A stretch of 64,000 nucleotides of DNA. Origin: Streptomyces albus subsp. albus (GTDB taxonomy: Bacteria > Actinomycetota > Actinomycetes > Streptomycetales > Streptomycetaceae). Shown here one piece after another: positions 8,749 through 17,711 of the stretch (position 1 is its first letter; every line of letters begins with the position of its first letter). The position numbers and the translations under genes are program-made. The stretch covers positions 102,390 to 166,389 of the forward strand of contig NZ_JODR01000015.1 in NCBI RefSeq assembly GCF_000725885.1, written 5' to 3'. The notes under the pieces are model-generated. The model did no database searches and had not been told where the DNA came from. It was given only the letters and a program-made list of their open reading frames with translations.

Positions 8749-10296
8749 ATGATGCGCACGGGATCGTCACCCGGAGGTCAACGGTCGGCCCCGCTGTGGA
8801 CGTGGTGGCTGCCCACCCTTGTCATGGCCGCCGCCACGGTCGTCGCGGCCGTCCAGGTACCCGGGGGCGCACGGGGTGCGGTCATCTGGTGCGGGGTCGT
8901 CGCAACCGTCGCGGTGGCGCTCATGGCGAGCGAGGTGACCCGGCGGAGCCGGGCGCTGGCGGCGTTGCGGATCCAGTACGCGGAGCAGCAGGACATGCTC
9001 CAGCGGCATCTGCGCCAGCAGGAGGCCGCCACGGTGCAGTTGGCCAAGGAGCGGCTGCCGGAGGCCGTGGAGCGGCTGCGCAGGGGCGAGTTCGCCGAGA
9101 ACGTGGTGCGTTCCCTGGCGTCGGCCGGCCCTGAATCGGGGCTGTCCGCCGAGTTCGCCGCGGCCCACCACGAGCTGCTGCGGTCCGTGGTGGAGGCGGT
9201 GCGGGCCGAGGAGGCCCTGCGTGACTCCGCGCAGCGCGGTGTCGTCAACATCGCCCGCCGTGTCCAGGCCATCGTCCACCGGCAGGCCACCGACCTGCGG
9301 GAGATGGAGGAGCGGCACGGCAAGAGCGGCGAGTTCTTCGCCGACCTGCTGCGCCTGGACCACAGCAACGCCCTCATCAGCCGGCTCGCAGACACCATCG
9401 CGGTGCTGGGCGGCGCCCGGCCCGGACGGCAGTGGAGCCAGCCCGTTCCGATATACAGCGTGCTGCGCGGCGCGATGTCCCGGATCGCCGACTACCAGCG
9501 GGTGTCGCTGCATTCGGTGGCGGAGGTGGCCATCGTGGGCCGCGCCGTCGAGCCGCTGATCCACGCGCTGGCCGAGCTGCTGGACAACGCCACCTCCTAC
9601 TCGCCGCCGCAGGCCAAGGTGCACTTGACGGCGGGTGAGGTGCACGCGGGCATCGCCATCGAGATCGAGGACGGCGGTTTCGGGCTCAGCGAGGAGGCGC
9701 GGGCGCGCGCCGAGCAGATGCTGGAGACCGCCCGTGAGGGCATCGACCTGAACGACCTCGGCGAGGCCCCGCGCCTCGGCCTTACCGTGGTGGGACGTCT
9801 GGCGCAGGAGTACGACTTCCAGGTGTCGCTGGCGCCGTCCGCGTACGGGGGCGTGCGCGCCGTCCTCGTCGTCCCGCACGATCTGGTCACGACAGCGCCC
9901 GCGACCGGGCGCGCCCACGGCATCGGTGCCGCCTCCGGGCAGCGCCCCTCGGACCGGTCCGCCTCGTCCGCGCCGTCGGCCAGGAAGCACACGCCGTCGA
10001 CCGCCGCGCTCAAGGAGCCAGAGCCGATGGACGAGGAGATCCCGCAGGTCACCGAGCGGACGGCCAGCGGGCTGCCGCAGCGCCGCAGTCGCCGCGGCCG
10101 GTCCGGTGCCCGCCCGCTGAGTACCGCATCGGCCCGTCAGGCGGATGCGGACGAGGAAGACGCCGCAAGCACGACGGCGGAGAAGCCGGCGCCGGGTATG
10201 TGGATGGGCGCCTTCCAGGAAGGTCTGTCCGGCAAGCGCTCGGCATCAGCTGCCGCCCAGGGACACAGCGACAAGTCGTCGAATGAAGGTGAGTAA
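8749..10296 (+). CDS. cvnA: conservon protein CvnA, sensor-kinase-like ATPase
   Basis: A 515-residue membrane protein. Two N-terminal hydrophobic helices (about residues 16-35 and 40-60) are followed by a helical linker and a HATPase_c domain with N-box ELLDNATSYSPP, G1 box IEDGGFGLS and G2 RLGLTVVGRLA. The region before the ATPase lacks a clear His phosphoacceptor box, and the C-terminal ~125 residues are low-complexity and charged, as in other CvnA proteins. CvnA is the membrane component of conservons, which form GPCR-like complexes with CvnB, C and D. Tandem ATGs at 8749/8752 follow GAGGA. It is first of a four-gene operon. Confidence 0.9.
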   Translation: MMRTGSSPGGQRSAPLWTWWLPTLVMAAATVVAAVQVPGGARGAVIWCGVVATVAVALMASEVTRRSRALAALRIQYAEQQDMLQRHLRQQEAATVQLAKERLPEAVERLRRGEFAENVVRSLASAGPESGLSAEFAAAHHELLRSVVEAVRAEEALRDSAQRGVVNIARRVQAIVHRQATDLREMEERHGKSGEFFADLLRLDHSNALISRLADTIAVLGGARPGRQWSQPVPIYSVLRGAMSRIADYQRVSLHSVAEVAIVGRAVEPLIHALAELLDNATSYSPPQAKVHLTAGEVHAGIAIEIEDGGFGLSEEARARAEQMLETAREGIDLNDLGEAPRLGLTVVGRLAQEYDFQVSLAPSAYGGVRAVLVVPHDLVTTAPATGRAHGIGAASGQRPSDRSASSAPSARKHTPSTAALKEPEPMDEEIPQVTERTASGLPQRRSRRGRSGARPLSTASARQADADEEDAASTTAEKPAPGMWMGAFQEGLSGKRSASAAAQGHSDKSSNEGE

Positions 10297-10299
10297 GCG

Positions 10300-10704
10300 A
10301 TGGTTCGGCAGCCCGACATGGACTGGATGCTTAAGGACTTGGCGGAGAGCATCCCGCAGACTCGCCACGTCGTCCTTCTGTCGTCGGACGGTCTGTGCAT
10401 GGCGCAGTGTCCCGTGGAGAACGACACCTCGGACCGGCTGGCGGCGATCGGAGCCGGGCTCCAGAGCCTGGCCTCGGCGGCTGCCGAGGAGTTCCCGCAC
10501 AGTGACGGCCGGATGCGGATGGTCGTCATCGAGGTGGACGGCGGTTTCCTGCACCTGATGGCGGCGGGAGAGGGCGCCCACCTGGTGGTGCTGGTCGACG
10601 AGGGCGTAGACATGGGCCTGGTGGGGCAGCAGATGCGGGACCTCGTCACCCGTATCGGCGCCCACCTCACCAGCCCGCCGCGTGGCGACCGGCTGGCGCG
10701 ATGA
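10300..10704 (+). CDS. cvnB: conservon protein CvnB, roadblock/LC7 domain
   Basis: A 134-residue roadblock/LC7 protein: LDWMLKDLAESIPQTRHVVLL-like start (residues 5-25), then SSDGLCMAQC and a C-terminal LVGQQMRDLVTRIGAHL helix. These proteins dimerise and modulate small GTPases, like MglB with MglA in Myxococcus. It starts 3 bp after cvnA and its stop overlaps the cvnC start (ATGA). In conservons it interacts with CvnA and the GTPase CvnD. Confidence 0.93.
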   Translation: MVRQPDMDWMLKDLAESIPQTRHVVLLSSDGLCMAQCPVENDTSDRLAAIGAGLQSLASAAAEEFPHSDGRMRMVVIEVDGGFLHLMAAGEGAHLVVLVDEGVDMGLVGQQMRDLVTRIGAHLTSPPRGDRLAR

Positions 10705-11048
10705 CGCCGGACGAGGAATGGGACGAGGGCAGTCCGGAGCGGTTGTACGTCCTGACGGGGGGACGCAGCGGCTCCGAGGATGCCGGTCTCGATCTGGTCA
10801 CGTTGATCGTGACCCGCAGTGCGCCGCAGATCGGCATGCAGCCGGAGCACGAGTCGATCCTGCGGCTGTGCGAGGCCCCACTGTCCGTCGTGGAGATCTC
10901 GGCGCACCTGAAACTCCCGGTGAGCATCGTGACCGTGCTGCTCGCGGATCTCTTGGCCGAAGAACACGTGGAAGCCAGGGCACCCGCCCCGGCACTTCCC
11001 GACATCGACATCATTAAGGCGGTGATCCATGGCCTCCAGAACCTCTGA
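10701..11048 (+). CDS. cvnC: conservon protein CvnC, DUF742
   Basis: A 115-residue DUF742 protein with RLYVLTGGRSG near the start and a winged-helix-like C-terminal half (ESILRLCEAPLSVVEISAHLKLPVSIVTVLLADL). It overlaps cvnB by 4 bp and cvnD by 20 bp, which indicates strict co-translation. Its exact role within the conservon complex is not well established. Confidence 0.92.
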   Translation: MTPDEEWDEGSPERLYVLTGGRSGSEDAGLDLVTLIVTRSAPQIGMQPEHESILRLCEAPLSVVEISAHLKLPVSIVTVLLADLLAEEHVEARAPAPALPDIDIIKAVIHGLQNL

Positions 11049-11649
11049 CACGGTGGTGGGGCCTCGGAGCGAGGACGCTCTGCCGTCGTCGGCAACCTCC
11101 GCGGTCAAGATCGTCATTGTGGGCGGCTTCGGCGTCGGCAAGACGACACTGGTCCATTCGGTGAGCGAGATCCGCCCGCTGACGACCGAGGAGACGATGA
11201 CGCAGGCCAGTGCCGGCGTCGACGATCTGGCCGGCGTCGAGCGCAAGCGGATGACGACCGTGGCCATGGACTTCGGCCGCATCAGCATCGACGACGAACT
11301 GGTCCTCTACGTCTTCGGCACCCCCGGGCAGCAGCGTTTCTGGTTCCTGTGGAACGGGCTGTTCGAGGGCGCGCTGGGTGCGGTGGTGCTCGTGGACACC
11401 CGGCGGCTGGAGGCCAGCTTCGACGTCCTGGGCAGGCTGGAGGAGTCGCAGACCCCCTTCGTGGTGGCCGTCAACGCGTTCGACGAGGCGCCGTCGTACT
11501 CCGACGAGGAGTTGCGCGAGGCGCTGGATCTGACCGCCGAAGTGCCGCTGCTGATGTGCGACGCCCGGAGCCGCGAGTCCAGCAAGGACGTGCTGCTCGC
11601 CCTGATGCGGTACCTGTATTCCCTCGCCACGACCACGGGGGCGAAGTGA
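11029..11649 (+). CDS. cvnD: conservon GTPase CvnD
   Basis: A 206-residue small GTPase-like protein. P-loop GGFGVGKTTLVHS (about residues 31-43), the G3-region segment YVFGTPGQQRF, and a non-canonical G4-region VAVNAFDE in place of NKxD. It belongs to the MglA-like bacterial GTPases and is the expected partner of the roadblock protein CvnB. It is the last gene of the operon; no cytochrome P450 (cvnE) follows. A strong hairpin terminates the unit about 80 bp downstream. Confidence 0.93.
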   Translation: MASRTSDTVVGPRSEDALPSSATSAVKIVIVGGFGVGKTTLVHSVSEIRPLTTEETMTQASAGVDDLAGVERKRMTTVAMDFGRISIDDELVLYVFGTPGQQRFWFLWNGLFEGALGAVVLVDTRRLEASFDVLGRLEESQTPFVVAVNAFDEAPSYSDEELREALDLTAEVPLLMCDARSRESSKDVLLALMRYLYSLATTTGAK

Positions 11650-11727
11650 CCCCGAGTCCTGGCGCCCCCGCCCGCGCTTCACGGGAGCCGTGAGCGCTGC
11701 CGGCGGGGGCGGGGGTACCCGTCAGGT

Positions 11728-11764
11728 CACCGGCGCCACCGGACGCGGTCCGGTGGCGCCGGTG
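11728..11764 (+). terminator. conservon terminator, 17-bp perfect hairpin
   Basis: Positions 11728-11744 and 11748-11764 are perfect reverse complements (core CCGGCGCCACCGGAC) around the 3-nt loop GCG, 79 bp after the cvnD stop. This is the expected position and form of a U-tract-free actinobacterial terminator. Confidence 0.75.
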
Positions 11765-12561
11765 CCGCTGCGCGGCGGCCGTTCGTGCCCGGCGTTCCGT
11801 GCCGGGCCGCACGATGGCCGGACCGGCACCTGGGCCGGGCCATGGCGGACACCGGTCCGGACGGGCTGCGCCACCGATTGCCGGGCCGGCGGCCGGCGGC
11901 GTCGGCGCGGGAAACCGCGCCGGCCCACGGCGCTGACGTCCCGTCGGCCGGTGGCGCTGTCCGCCGCGTTCGCTCCGCCGCGCAGGCCGGGCGGCAGGCG
12001 GACGGCGTGCGGGGCTGCTCGGCCGACCGGTCGAGCAGCCGCTGCCGCCGGTTGGCCGGGCTGTGTCCGTCCACTCAGCCGCCGGGGCGCGGACGGTGCC
12101 GTGGGGCCGGTGCCGGGTCCGTCGGCGGGCTCGGTGCGCGGCTTGGGGCGGACGGCGGTGAAGCGCCCGGCTGCGGGCCGCCCGTAAGGTGCGCCGAGGG
12201 GGCGGTTGTCGGAGTTGCCGCGTTTCCTCGTGGCTTTCGGCGACTTGACCCCCCGAGGCCGTCGTGGGGGATCGATCCCGGTATCGCGCGGGATCGCAGC
12301 CCCCTCCGTGAGGAATATGCCAAGCCGTTGTCACCGGGACCCTTGTGACGCGAATAGCCTCCTGATGCAGTGGATACATATGACCAGGAGAAGGTCACAT
12401 CGCGTCACCCGGTCCCTGCCGCTCACCGACCCGCCCCACCGGGCGGGTCGCGGCATGGAGACACGGCGTCGCGACCGGAACACCGGCACGTCGCCGCCCG
12501 GCCTTCTCAGGTGAACGGCCGCGCAAGCGACGTGGCCGCAGGACGACTGAGGTGATCGACA
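11765..12561. other. long intergenic region before the terpene synthase
   Basis: About 800 bp with no supported gene. It contains an imperfect hairpin at 12266-12302 (CGATCCCG paired with CGGGATCG) and an AT-richer stretch at 12310-12400 that probably carries the terpene synthase promoter. GGTGA before 12562 serves as ribosome binding site. Confidence 0.45.
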
Positions 12562-13734
12562 GTGGAGCACGGGGTCTTGGTCCCGCCCGTCTATTCTCCG
12601 ATTCCCCCCGCGATACATCCCCGGCACGAACACTTCGACCGGCGTACCGCGGCCTGGGCGCAGGAGTTCGGTATCGGTTCGAACGCGCTGCGCGAGAAGC
12701 TGATCGGCCACGAGATCGGCACCTTCGCCGCCCGTATCCTCCCGGACGGAGACGAGGAAGTCATCGCGCTCCTCGCGGACTTCGTCCTGTGGCTCTTCGG
12801 CGTCGACGACGGCCACTGTGAGGAGGGCGAACTCGGCACCGACCCCAAGGAACTGGTCCCCGAGCTCTCCCGGCTGCTGCGCATAGCCCAGAACCCGCAA
12901 GTCCCCATGCTCACCGACGACCCGCTGGCCGCCGGACTGCGGGATCTGCGCCGCCGTATGGAACTGCACGGCACACCCGCGCAACTGGCCCGCTGGGTCG
13001 ATGCGCTGCGCGAGTACTTCCTGTCCGTGGTGTGGGAGGCGTCGCACCGCAGCAAGGGCACCGTCCCCGACCTCAACGACTACACCCTGATGCGGCTGTA
13101 CGACGGCGCCACCTCCGTCGTCATGCCGCTGCTGGAGATGGGCCGCGGCTACGAACTCCAGCCCCACGAGCGGGACGACACCGCCGTGCGGGCCGCCGCC
13201 GAGATGGCCTACTTCATCATCACCTGGGACAACGACCTCTTCTCCTACCACAAGGAGTCCCGGGCACAGCAGTGGTACCTCAACGTCGTGCGGGTGCTGG
13301 AGCACCACCACGGGATGGACCCCGCACAGGCGATGGAGACCGCCGTCGCCCAACGCGACCGTGTCATGTGCCTGTTCCTGCGGCTCCAGGCCCGCCTCTC
13401 CGCAACCGGCAGCCCCCAGCTGCGCCAGTACCTGGACAGCCTCGCCGCCTTCATCCGGGCCGCGCAGGACTGGGGCATCTCCTCCCGCCGCTACACCACC
13501 CCCGAGGACCCGGCCGACCTGCCCACCGCCTTCCGCGACACCCCCACCGACGACAGCACCGAACCCCTCGACATACCGGCTGTCTCCTGGTGGTGGGACA
13601 CCGTCCCCGAAGGCCCGGCGCCCGCCGCCTCGCACCGCGGCTCCGCCCTCGACGGGAACCGGCCCGCCGAAGTACCGCATCTGGCCGTTCCCGAGCGGGT
13701 GCCGGCCGGACGCCACCGGCACACCTACGCCTGA
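12562..13734 (+). CDS. class I terpene synthase (sesquiterpene-cyclase type)
   Basis: A 390-residue terpene cyclase. The Asp-rich metal motif is VDDGHCEE (D82-D83, E87), and the NSE triad is NDLFSYHKE (N224, S228, E232). A pyrophosphate-sensor Arg precedes the triad (RLYDG, R178), and the C-terminal RY pair (R310-Y311) is present, so all catalytic elements look intact. Such enzymes ionise farnesyl or geranyl diphosphate and cyclise it. The GTG start at 12562 is supported by GGTGA seven bases upstream. The C-terminal ~60 residues after the fold are low complexity. Product not predictable; no adjacent P450 or prenyltransferase. Confidence 0.88.
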   Translation: MEHGVLVPPVYSPIPPAIHPRHEHFDRRTAAWAQEFGIGSNALREKLIGHEIGTFAARILPDGDEEVIALLADFVLWLFGVDDGHCEEGELGTDPKELVPELSRLLRIAQNPQVPMLTDDPLAAGLRDLRRRMELHGTPAQLARWVDALREYFLSVVWEASHRSKGTVPDLNDYTLMRLYDGATSVVMPLLEMGRGYELQPHERDDTAVRAAAEMAYFIITWDNDLFSYHKESRAQQWYLNVVRVLEHHHGMDPAQAMETAVAQRDRVMCLFLRLQARLSATGSPQLRQYLDSLAAFIRAAQDWGISSRRYTTPEDPADLPTAFRDTPTDDSTEPLDIPAVSWWWDTVPEGPAPAASHRGSALDGNRPAEVPHLAVPERVPAGRHRHTYA

Positions 13735-13888
13735 ACAGCGGTCGTATGAGGGCCGTGAGGGCGAGCACGAGGAGCACGGTGCCGCGGACCGCACCGGGTG
13801 CCTGAACCGCCACCCGGGCCGGGGCCCCGCGCCATGGAGGGCGCGGGGCCCCGGTGCAGGCGGGGCGAGCGGCGTGGCGACGGGTACG

Positions 13889-15097
13889 TCACGCCGTGCG
13901 GACCGCCGCGCGGTGGAGGGCCGCGACATCGGCCGCCAGGACGGCGGCGACGGTCAGCCCCATGGCCAGCACCGCCGGGCCGAGGCCGATGAGCGGCGGG
14001 GCGCACCCCAGGGCCGGCACGATCGCGGCGCCGACCACCACCGGCAGGGGGTGGCGGACGGCTCCGGTGCGGGCCAGCCGGTGCAGGAAACCGAAGAGGA
14101 GCAGCACCCCGGCGGCGGGCACGGCGACGGCCAGTCCGGCGGCGCGGGGCGACAGAGGGGCGTGGTGCTCGGCGGCGAGTGCCGCCTCCAGCCCCGCGCC
14201 CAGCGCGGCCACCGCGGCGAACCCCACGTAGTGGCCGTATCCCCAGGTGAGGGCAGTGCGCAGGGTGGTCAGTGTGACGTCGTCGCCGGTGAAGTAGATC
14301 CACCACAGGGAGAAGACGAGCAGCAGCCCGCCGACGGCGATGAGCAGCACCGACGCGGTCAGACCGTGCGCGGTGACGGCCGCCTGCACGGCGGTCAGCG
14401 AGGCGAGGATGACCTCGCCGAGCACGATGATGGTGAACAGGCCGTACCGCTCGGCGATGTGCTGCGGATGCCAGCCGGTGGCGCGTCCCCCGGCCTCGGC
14501 CCAGGCGGGTACGGCCAGTTCGGCCGCCACCAGCAGCACGAAGGTGACCGGCAGCCAGGTGCCGGCGGCCCACTCGCGGGCGATCCAGCCGCCCTGGACG
14601 ACGGCGATGCCCGCGGCGTAGCGCAGGGCCGTGCCGCGGCGTTCACGGTGCTCGGCGGCGGCCCGCAGCCACTGGGTGATCAGCGCGAGCCGCATCAGGA
14701 CGTAGCCGGCGACCACCACGGTGAAGTCACCGTCCCGGAAGGCCGCGGGGACGCCCGAGGCCAGCACCAGGACGCCCGCCATCTGCACCAGTGTCAGCGT
14801 GCGGTAGAGCACGTCGTCGGTGTCGTAGGCGGAGGCGAACCAGGTGAAGTTCATCCAGGCCCACCAGATCGCGAAGAAGACAGCCGCGTACCCGGCCAGG
14901 CCCGTGCCCGGATGCCCTTCCGCGAGGGCGTGGTGGAGCCGGCCGGCGGCCTGCGAGACGGCGACGACGAACGTCAGGTCGAACAGCAGCTCCAGCGGGG
15001 TCGAGGCGCGGTGCTCCTCCGCCGAGTCCCGTCCGCGCATCGCCCGCCGCAGCGGGGGGCCGCTCCCCCGCGTGCCCTCCGGACCGCCGGCGCTCAT
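13889..15097 (-). CDS. low temperature requirement protein A (LtrA) family membrane protein
   Basis: A 402-residue integral membrane protein of the LtrA family. Signature elements: STPLELLFDLTFVVAVSQAA near the N-terminus, FAIWWAWMNFTWFASAYDTDD, and HIAERYGLFTIIVLGEVILA in the middle. About ten hydrophobic helices are visible. LtrA was named from Listeria growth in the cold, but its biochemical role is unknown. The ATG overlaps the stop of the upstream DUF488 gene (ATGA), so the two are co-translated. Confidence 0.92.
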   Translation of the reverse strand: MSAGGPEGTRGSGPPLRRAMRGRDSAEEHRASTPLELLFDLTFVVAVSQAAGRLHHALAEGHPGTGLAGYAAVFFAIWWAWMNFTWFASAYDTDDVLYRTLTLVQMAGVLVLASGVPAAFRDGDFTVVVAGYVLMRLALITQWLRAAAEHRERRGTALRYAAGIAVVQGGWIAREWAAGTWLPVTFVLLVAAELAVPAWAEAGGRATGWHPQHIAERYGLFTIIVLGEVILASLTAVQAAVTAHGLTASVLLIAVGGLLLVFSLWWIYFTGDDVTLTTLRTALTWGYGHYVGFAAVAALGAGLEAALAAEHHAPLSPRAAGLAVAVPAAGVLLLFGFLHRLARTGAVRHPLPVVVGAAIVPALGCAPPLIGLGPAVLAMGLTVAAVLAADVAALHRAAVRTA

Positions 15098-15708
15098 CAC
15101 GCATCCCCGGGACCGGTGCCGGTGCCGCTGGGGTGGTCCCCGTCGTGGGCCCCGTCGGCGGGACGGGAGGTGGACGGGGGTCTGTCGTAGACCAGCAGGC
15201 CGTCGTCGCGCAGCCGGGCGCCGGGCGTCGGCGGGTGGGCGGTGAGCCGGCCGTCGTGACCGAGGTGGTGGACGGGACGGCCGCGGGCGAGTACGGCGAA
15301 GTCCGCGACGAGCCGGCGGTGGCAGCGCCACCACACCGACTCGCCGCACATCACGGCGGTGGGGGTGCGCGCGGCCTCGGCCAGCAGGTCGTCCATGGCG
15401 GCGAGGAAGTCCGGGTCCCGGGTGTGGCCGGCGTAGCCGCGGAAGGAGGCGTTGTGCCAGAAGGTGTCGGGGCTGTCGTCGGCGGCGCGGCGGAAGCCGC
15501 CGAGCCGCCCGTCCCAGCGGTAGCCGATGCCTTCCTCGGGCAGCCACCGGCTCAGCGCCTCGCGGTGCACGTCGGGATTGCGGCGGCTGCCGGGTGCGGT
15601 GCGTACGTCCACCACGGACCGCACCCCGGCCGCGTGCAGCAGCCGGGCCAGCCCGGCGCGGCCGGCGGTGCCGTGACCGAACGTCAGCAGCGGCGGTAGG
15701 TCGTCCAC
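15097..15708 (-). CDS. DUF488 family protein
   Basis: A 203-residue protein with the DUF488 pattern: LLTFGHGTAGRAGLARLL, then VRSVVDVRTAPGSRRNPD and a C-terminal segment with a conserved Cys (AVMCGESVWWRCHRRLVAD). The family is widespread, cytosolic and of unknown function. A GTG start at 15708 is chosen because the conserved fold begins within a few residues of it. It is the first gene of a two-gene unit with the LtrA protein. The C-terminal ~25 residues are Gly/Asp rich. Confidence 0.82.
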   Translation of the reverse strand: MDDLPPLLTFGHGTAGRAGLARLLHAAGVRSVVDVRTAPGSRRNPDVHREALSRWLPEEGIGYRWDGRLGGFRRAADDSPDTFWHNASFRGYAGHTRDPDFLAAMDDLLAEAARTPTAVMCGESVWWRCHRRLVADFAVLARGRPVHHLGHDGRLTAHPPTPGARLRDDGLLVYDRPPSTSRPADGAHDGDHPSGTGTGPGDA

Positions 15709-15850
15709 GCCGCCCAGGATGGCACCGGCCGGCCGGCGTACCGGTGCCGTACACGGCCCGACGCCCCCGGACGGCGGGTGCTCGTGCACGGCGGGCGGCT
15801 GCCTCGCGGGCGGGCCGCCCCCGTGGCCGGGGCGCGGCGGCCGGGCGCCG

Positions 15851-17419
15851 TCAGCTGTCGTCCCCCGGGGTCGGATCGACCCGTTCGATACCGGCGCGGC
15901 GGACCACGGCACGGCCCGCCTCGCGGGCCCGCCGGACCAGTGCGGGGCCGTCCCAGTCGGTGGGCCAGCCGCGCCACAGCCTCAGACGGCCGGCCACGAA
16001 GACTGCGGTGATCTGGTCCCGGTTGGCGAGCCGCACCAGCTCCCACTCCAGGTCCCAGGAGGGTGTCAGCTCGGGCACGCGCAGATCGACGAGGAGGAAG
16101 TCGGCGGCCTGGCCGGCGGCGATCCGCCCGGTGGTCTTCCTCAGCCCGACCGCGTCCGCGCTGTGGGCGGTGGCGTGGTCGAGCCACAGGCGTCCGGCGC
16201 CGCAGACGGAGTCGCCGGTGTCCAGGCCGCTGGTCAGGCGCTGGGCGGTCTCGGCGGCGTCCACCATCCGGAAGCCGTCGCCGCGGGTGCCGTCGGTGCC
16301 GGTGGCGAACCGGACCTTCAAGGCGGCCATCATGGTGGCCTGGGCCACCGCGTTGCCCTTCCAGGCGCTGGCGACCGGGTTGTAGCTGACGGCGGCGCCG
16401 GTGTCGGCCAGCAGCCCGATCTCCTGCGGGGTGAGCAGGGTGGTGTGGGCGCACAGGGTGTGCGGGAGCAGGGCGCCCACGTGGTGCAGATGGGCGACGG
16501 GGCGGCGGCCGACGGATTTGAGGGAGCGTTCGACGGCGGCCAGGTGTTCGTTGACGTGCGTCTGGAAGACCGCACCGGCCTCCTCGCACATCCGGGCGGT
16601 CGCCTTGAGGACCTCGGGGGTGGCGTCCTCGGGCACGGGGATGGCCAGGGAGGGGTGGATGAGCCGGTGTCCGTCCCAGCGGGCGAGGTGTTTCTCGCCG
16701 CCCTTGCCGTCGGAGACGACCTTGCCCAGGACGCAGCGGATACCGGCCTCCTCCGCGCCCTTGGCCACGGCCTCGACGTCGACGGGGGCGCGGGTGCCGG
16801 CGTCGGCGACGGTGGTGAAGCCGCCGCGCAGCGACTCCAGCGCGGCGAGTTTCGCCGAAAGGTAGGCGCTCTCCTCGTCGAGCGCGTGTTCCAGCGGTTC
16901 CCACACCGTCTTGAAGATCTCGGAGGGCTGGCCGAACGCCTGGGCCTTGCCGAAGCTCTGGGTCAGATGGTGGTGGGCGTCCACGAAGCCCGGCATCAGC
17001 AGATGGCCGGCGAGCCGTACGGGTTTCGGGTGACGGTGTTTCGCGGTCAGTTCGCGGGCGGGGCCGACGGCGCGGAAGACGCCCTTCTCGACGAGGACGG
17101 CGTGGTCCTTCGCGAGCCCGGAGGGCAGCAGCACCCGGTCGGGTACGAGCAGCAGCCGGTCGCCGTCGAGGGCGTCGGGGCCGGGGCCGTCGTCGTCGGG
17201 GCGCGGAGCGCGGTCGCGCAGCTGGGCCGTCGCCGCCGGCGCGGCGTGGGTCCCGGCCGCCTCGGTGGCGTGGGCGGGCGTCGTCGCGGTGGCGCCCAGC
17301 AGGCCGGCCGCGCCGGTGGCACCGGCGCCGGCGAGGAAGCGGCGGCGTGCGATGTCGTCCCGTACGTTCTGCGGCGCGTCCTGTCCCGCCTGCTGCTGTG
17401 GTATCGACTCGTCCGCCAC
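15851..17419 (-). CDS. Tat-exported amidohydrolase-family metalloenzyme
   Basis: A 522-residue protein. The N-terminus carries a twin-arginine signal (IARRRFLAGAGATG, residues ~23-36) and an AHA-type cleavage region, so it is probably exported folded. The amidohydrolase metal ligands are all present: VDAHHH (HxH motif), QTHVNEH, CAHTT and TGTDG. Lack of a carboxylated-Lys motif and the CAHTT segment point to the ATZ/TRZ-guanine-deaminase-like subgroup, so deamination or hydrolysis of a cyclic amidine is likely. The GTG at 17419 has GGAGGT 5 bases upstream. Monocistronic, minus strand. Confidence 0.87.
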   Translation of the reverse strand: MADESIPQQQAGQDAPQNVRDDIARRRFLAGAGATGAAGLLGATATTPAHATEAAGTHAAPAATAQLRDRAPRPDDDGPGPDALDGDRLLLVPDRVLLPSGLAKDHAVLVEKGVFRAVGPARELTAKHRHPKPVRLAGHLLMPGFVDAHHHLTQSFGKAQAFGQPSEIFKTVWEPLEHALDEESAYLSAKLAALESLRGGFTTVADAGTRAPVDVEAVAKGAEEAGIRCVLGKVVSDGKGGEKHLARWDGHRLIHPSLAIPVPEDATPEVLKATARMCEEAGAVFQTHVNEHLAAVERSLKSVGRRPVAHLHHVGALLPHTLCAHTTLLTPQEIGLLADTGAAVSYNPVASAWKGNAVAQATMMAALKVRFATGTDGTRGDGFRMVDAAETAQRLTSGLDTGDSVCGAGRLWLDHATAHSADAVGLRKTTGRIAAGQAADFLLVDLRVPELTPSWDLEWELVRLANRDQITAVFVAGRLRLWRGWPTDWDGPALVRRAREAGRAVVRRAGIERVDPTPGDDS

Positions 17420-17556
17420 CGCGCACCTCCGGCCGTTTCCCGCGAAGAAGGCCCCGACCATAGATCAGCCCACGGTGCGGAACAAGCCTTCCGTCATACG
17501 GTAGTTGTGCGCTACATGTGGGACGAGAGAGGAGTCGCGGGCCGCCCGGTGCGGCA

Positions 17557-17581
17557 CCGGCACGGCGTTGTGCCGTGCCGG
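17557..17581. other. 10-bp perfect inverted repeat
   Basis: CCGGCACGGC (17557-17566) pairs with GCCGTGCCGG (17572-17581) around a 5-nt loop. It lies between the S8 protease and the amidohydrolase, 55 bp from the stronger hairpin at 17636, and may act as a second terminator stem. Confidence 0.5.
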
Positions 17582-17635
17582 CGCCGTACGGTGCGCGGCC
17601 GTATGCCGCGAGCCGTAGCGGTGCGGACACCGCAC

Positions 17636-17671
17636 GGCCCGCGGCACCGTCCGGCGACGGTGCCGCGGGCC
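17636..17671 (-). terminator. S8 protease terminator, 15-bp perfect hairpin
   Basis: GGCCCGCGGCACCGT (17636-17650) is perfectly complementary to 17657-17671 with a 6-nt loop CCGGCG. It lies 40 bp beyond the stop codon of the minus-strand protease gene. Confidence 0.7.
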
Positions 17672-17711
17672 GCGGCCATGACGACCGCGAGAGCAGCGGT
17701 CGGGCCGGGGA

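Noticed and set aside
13361..15190. A 609-codon plus-strand frame over the LtrA region
   Set aside because: Antisense to LtrA, which has clear membrane helices and family motifs.
15684..17630. A 648-codon minus-strand frame overlapping the amidohydrolase
   Set aside because: Different frame of the same strand as a gene with all five metal-ligand motifs.
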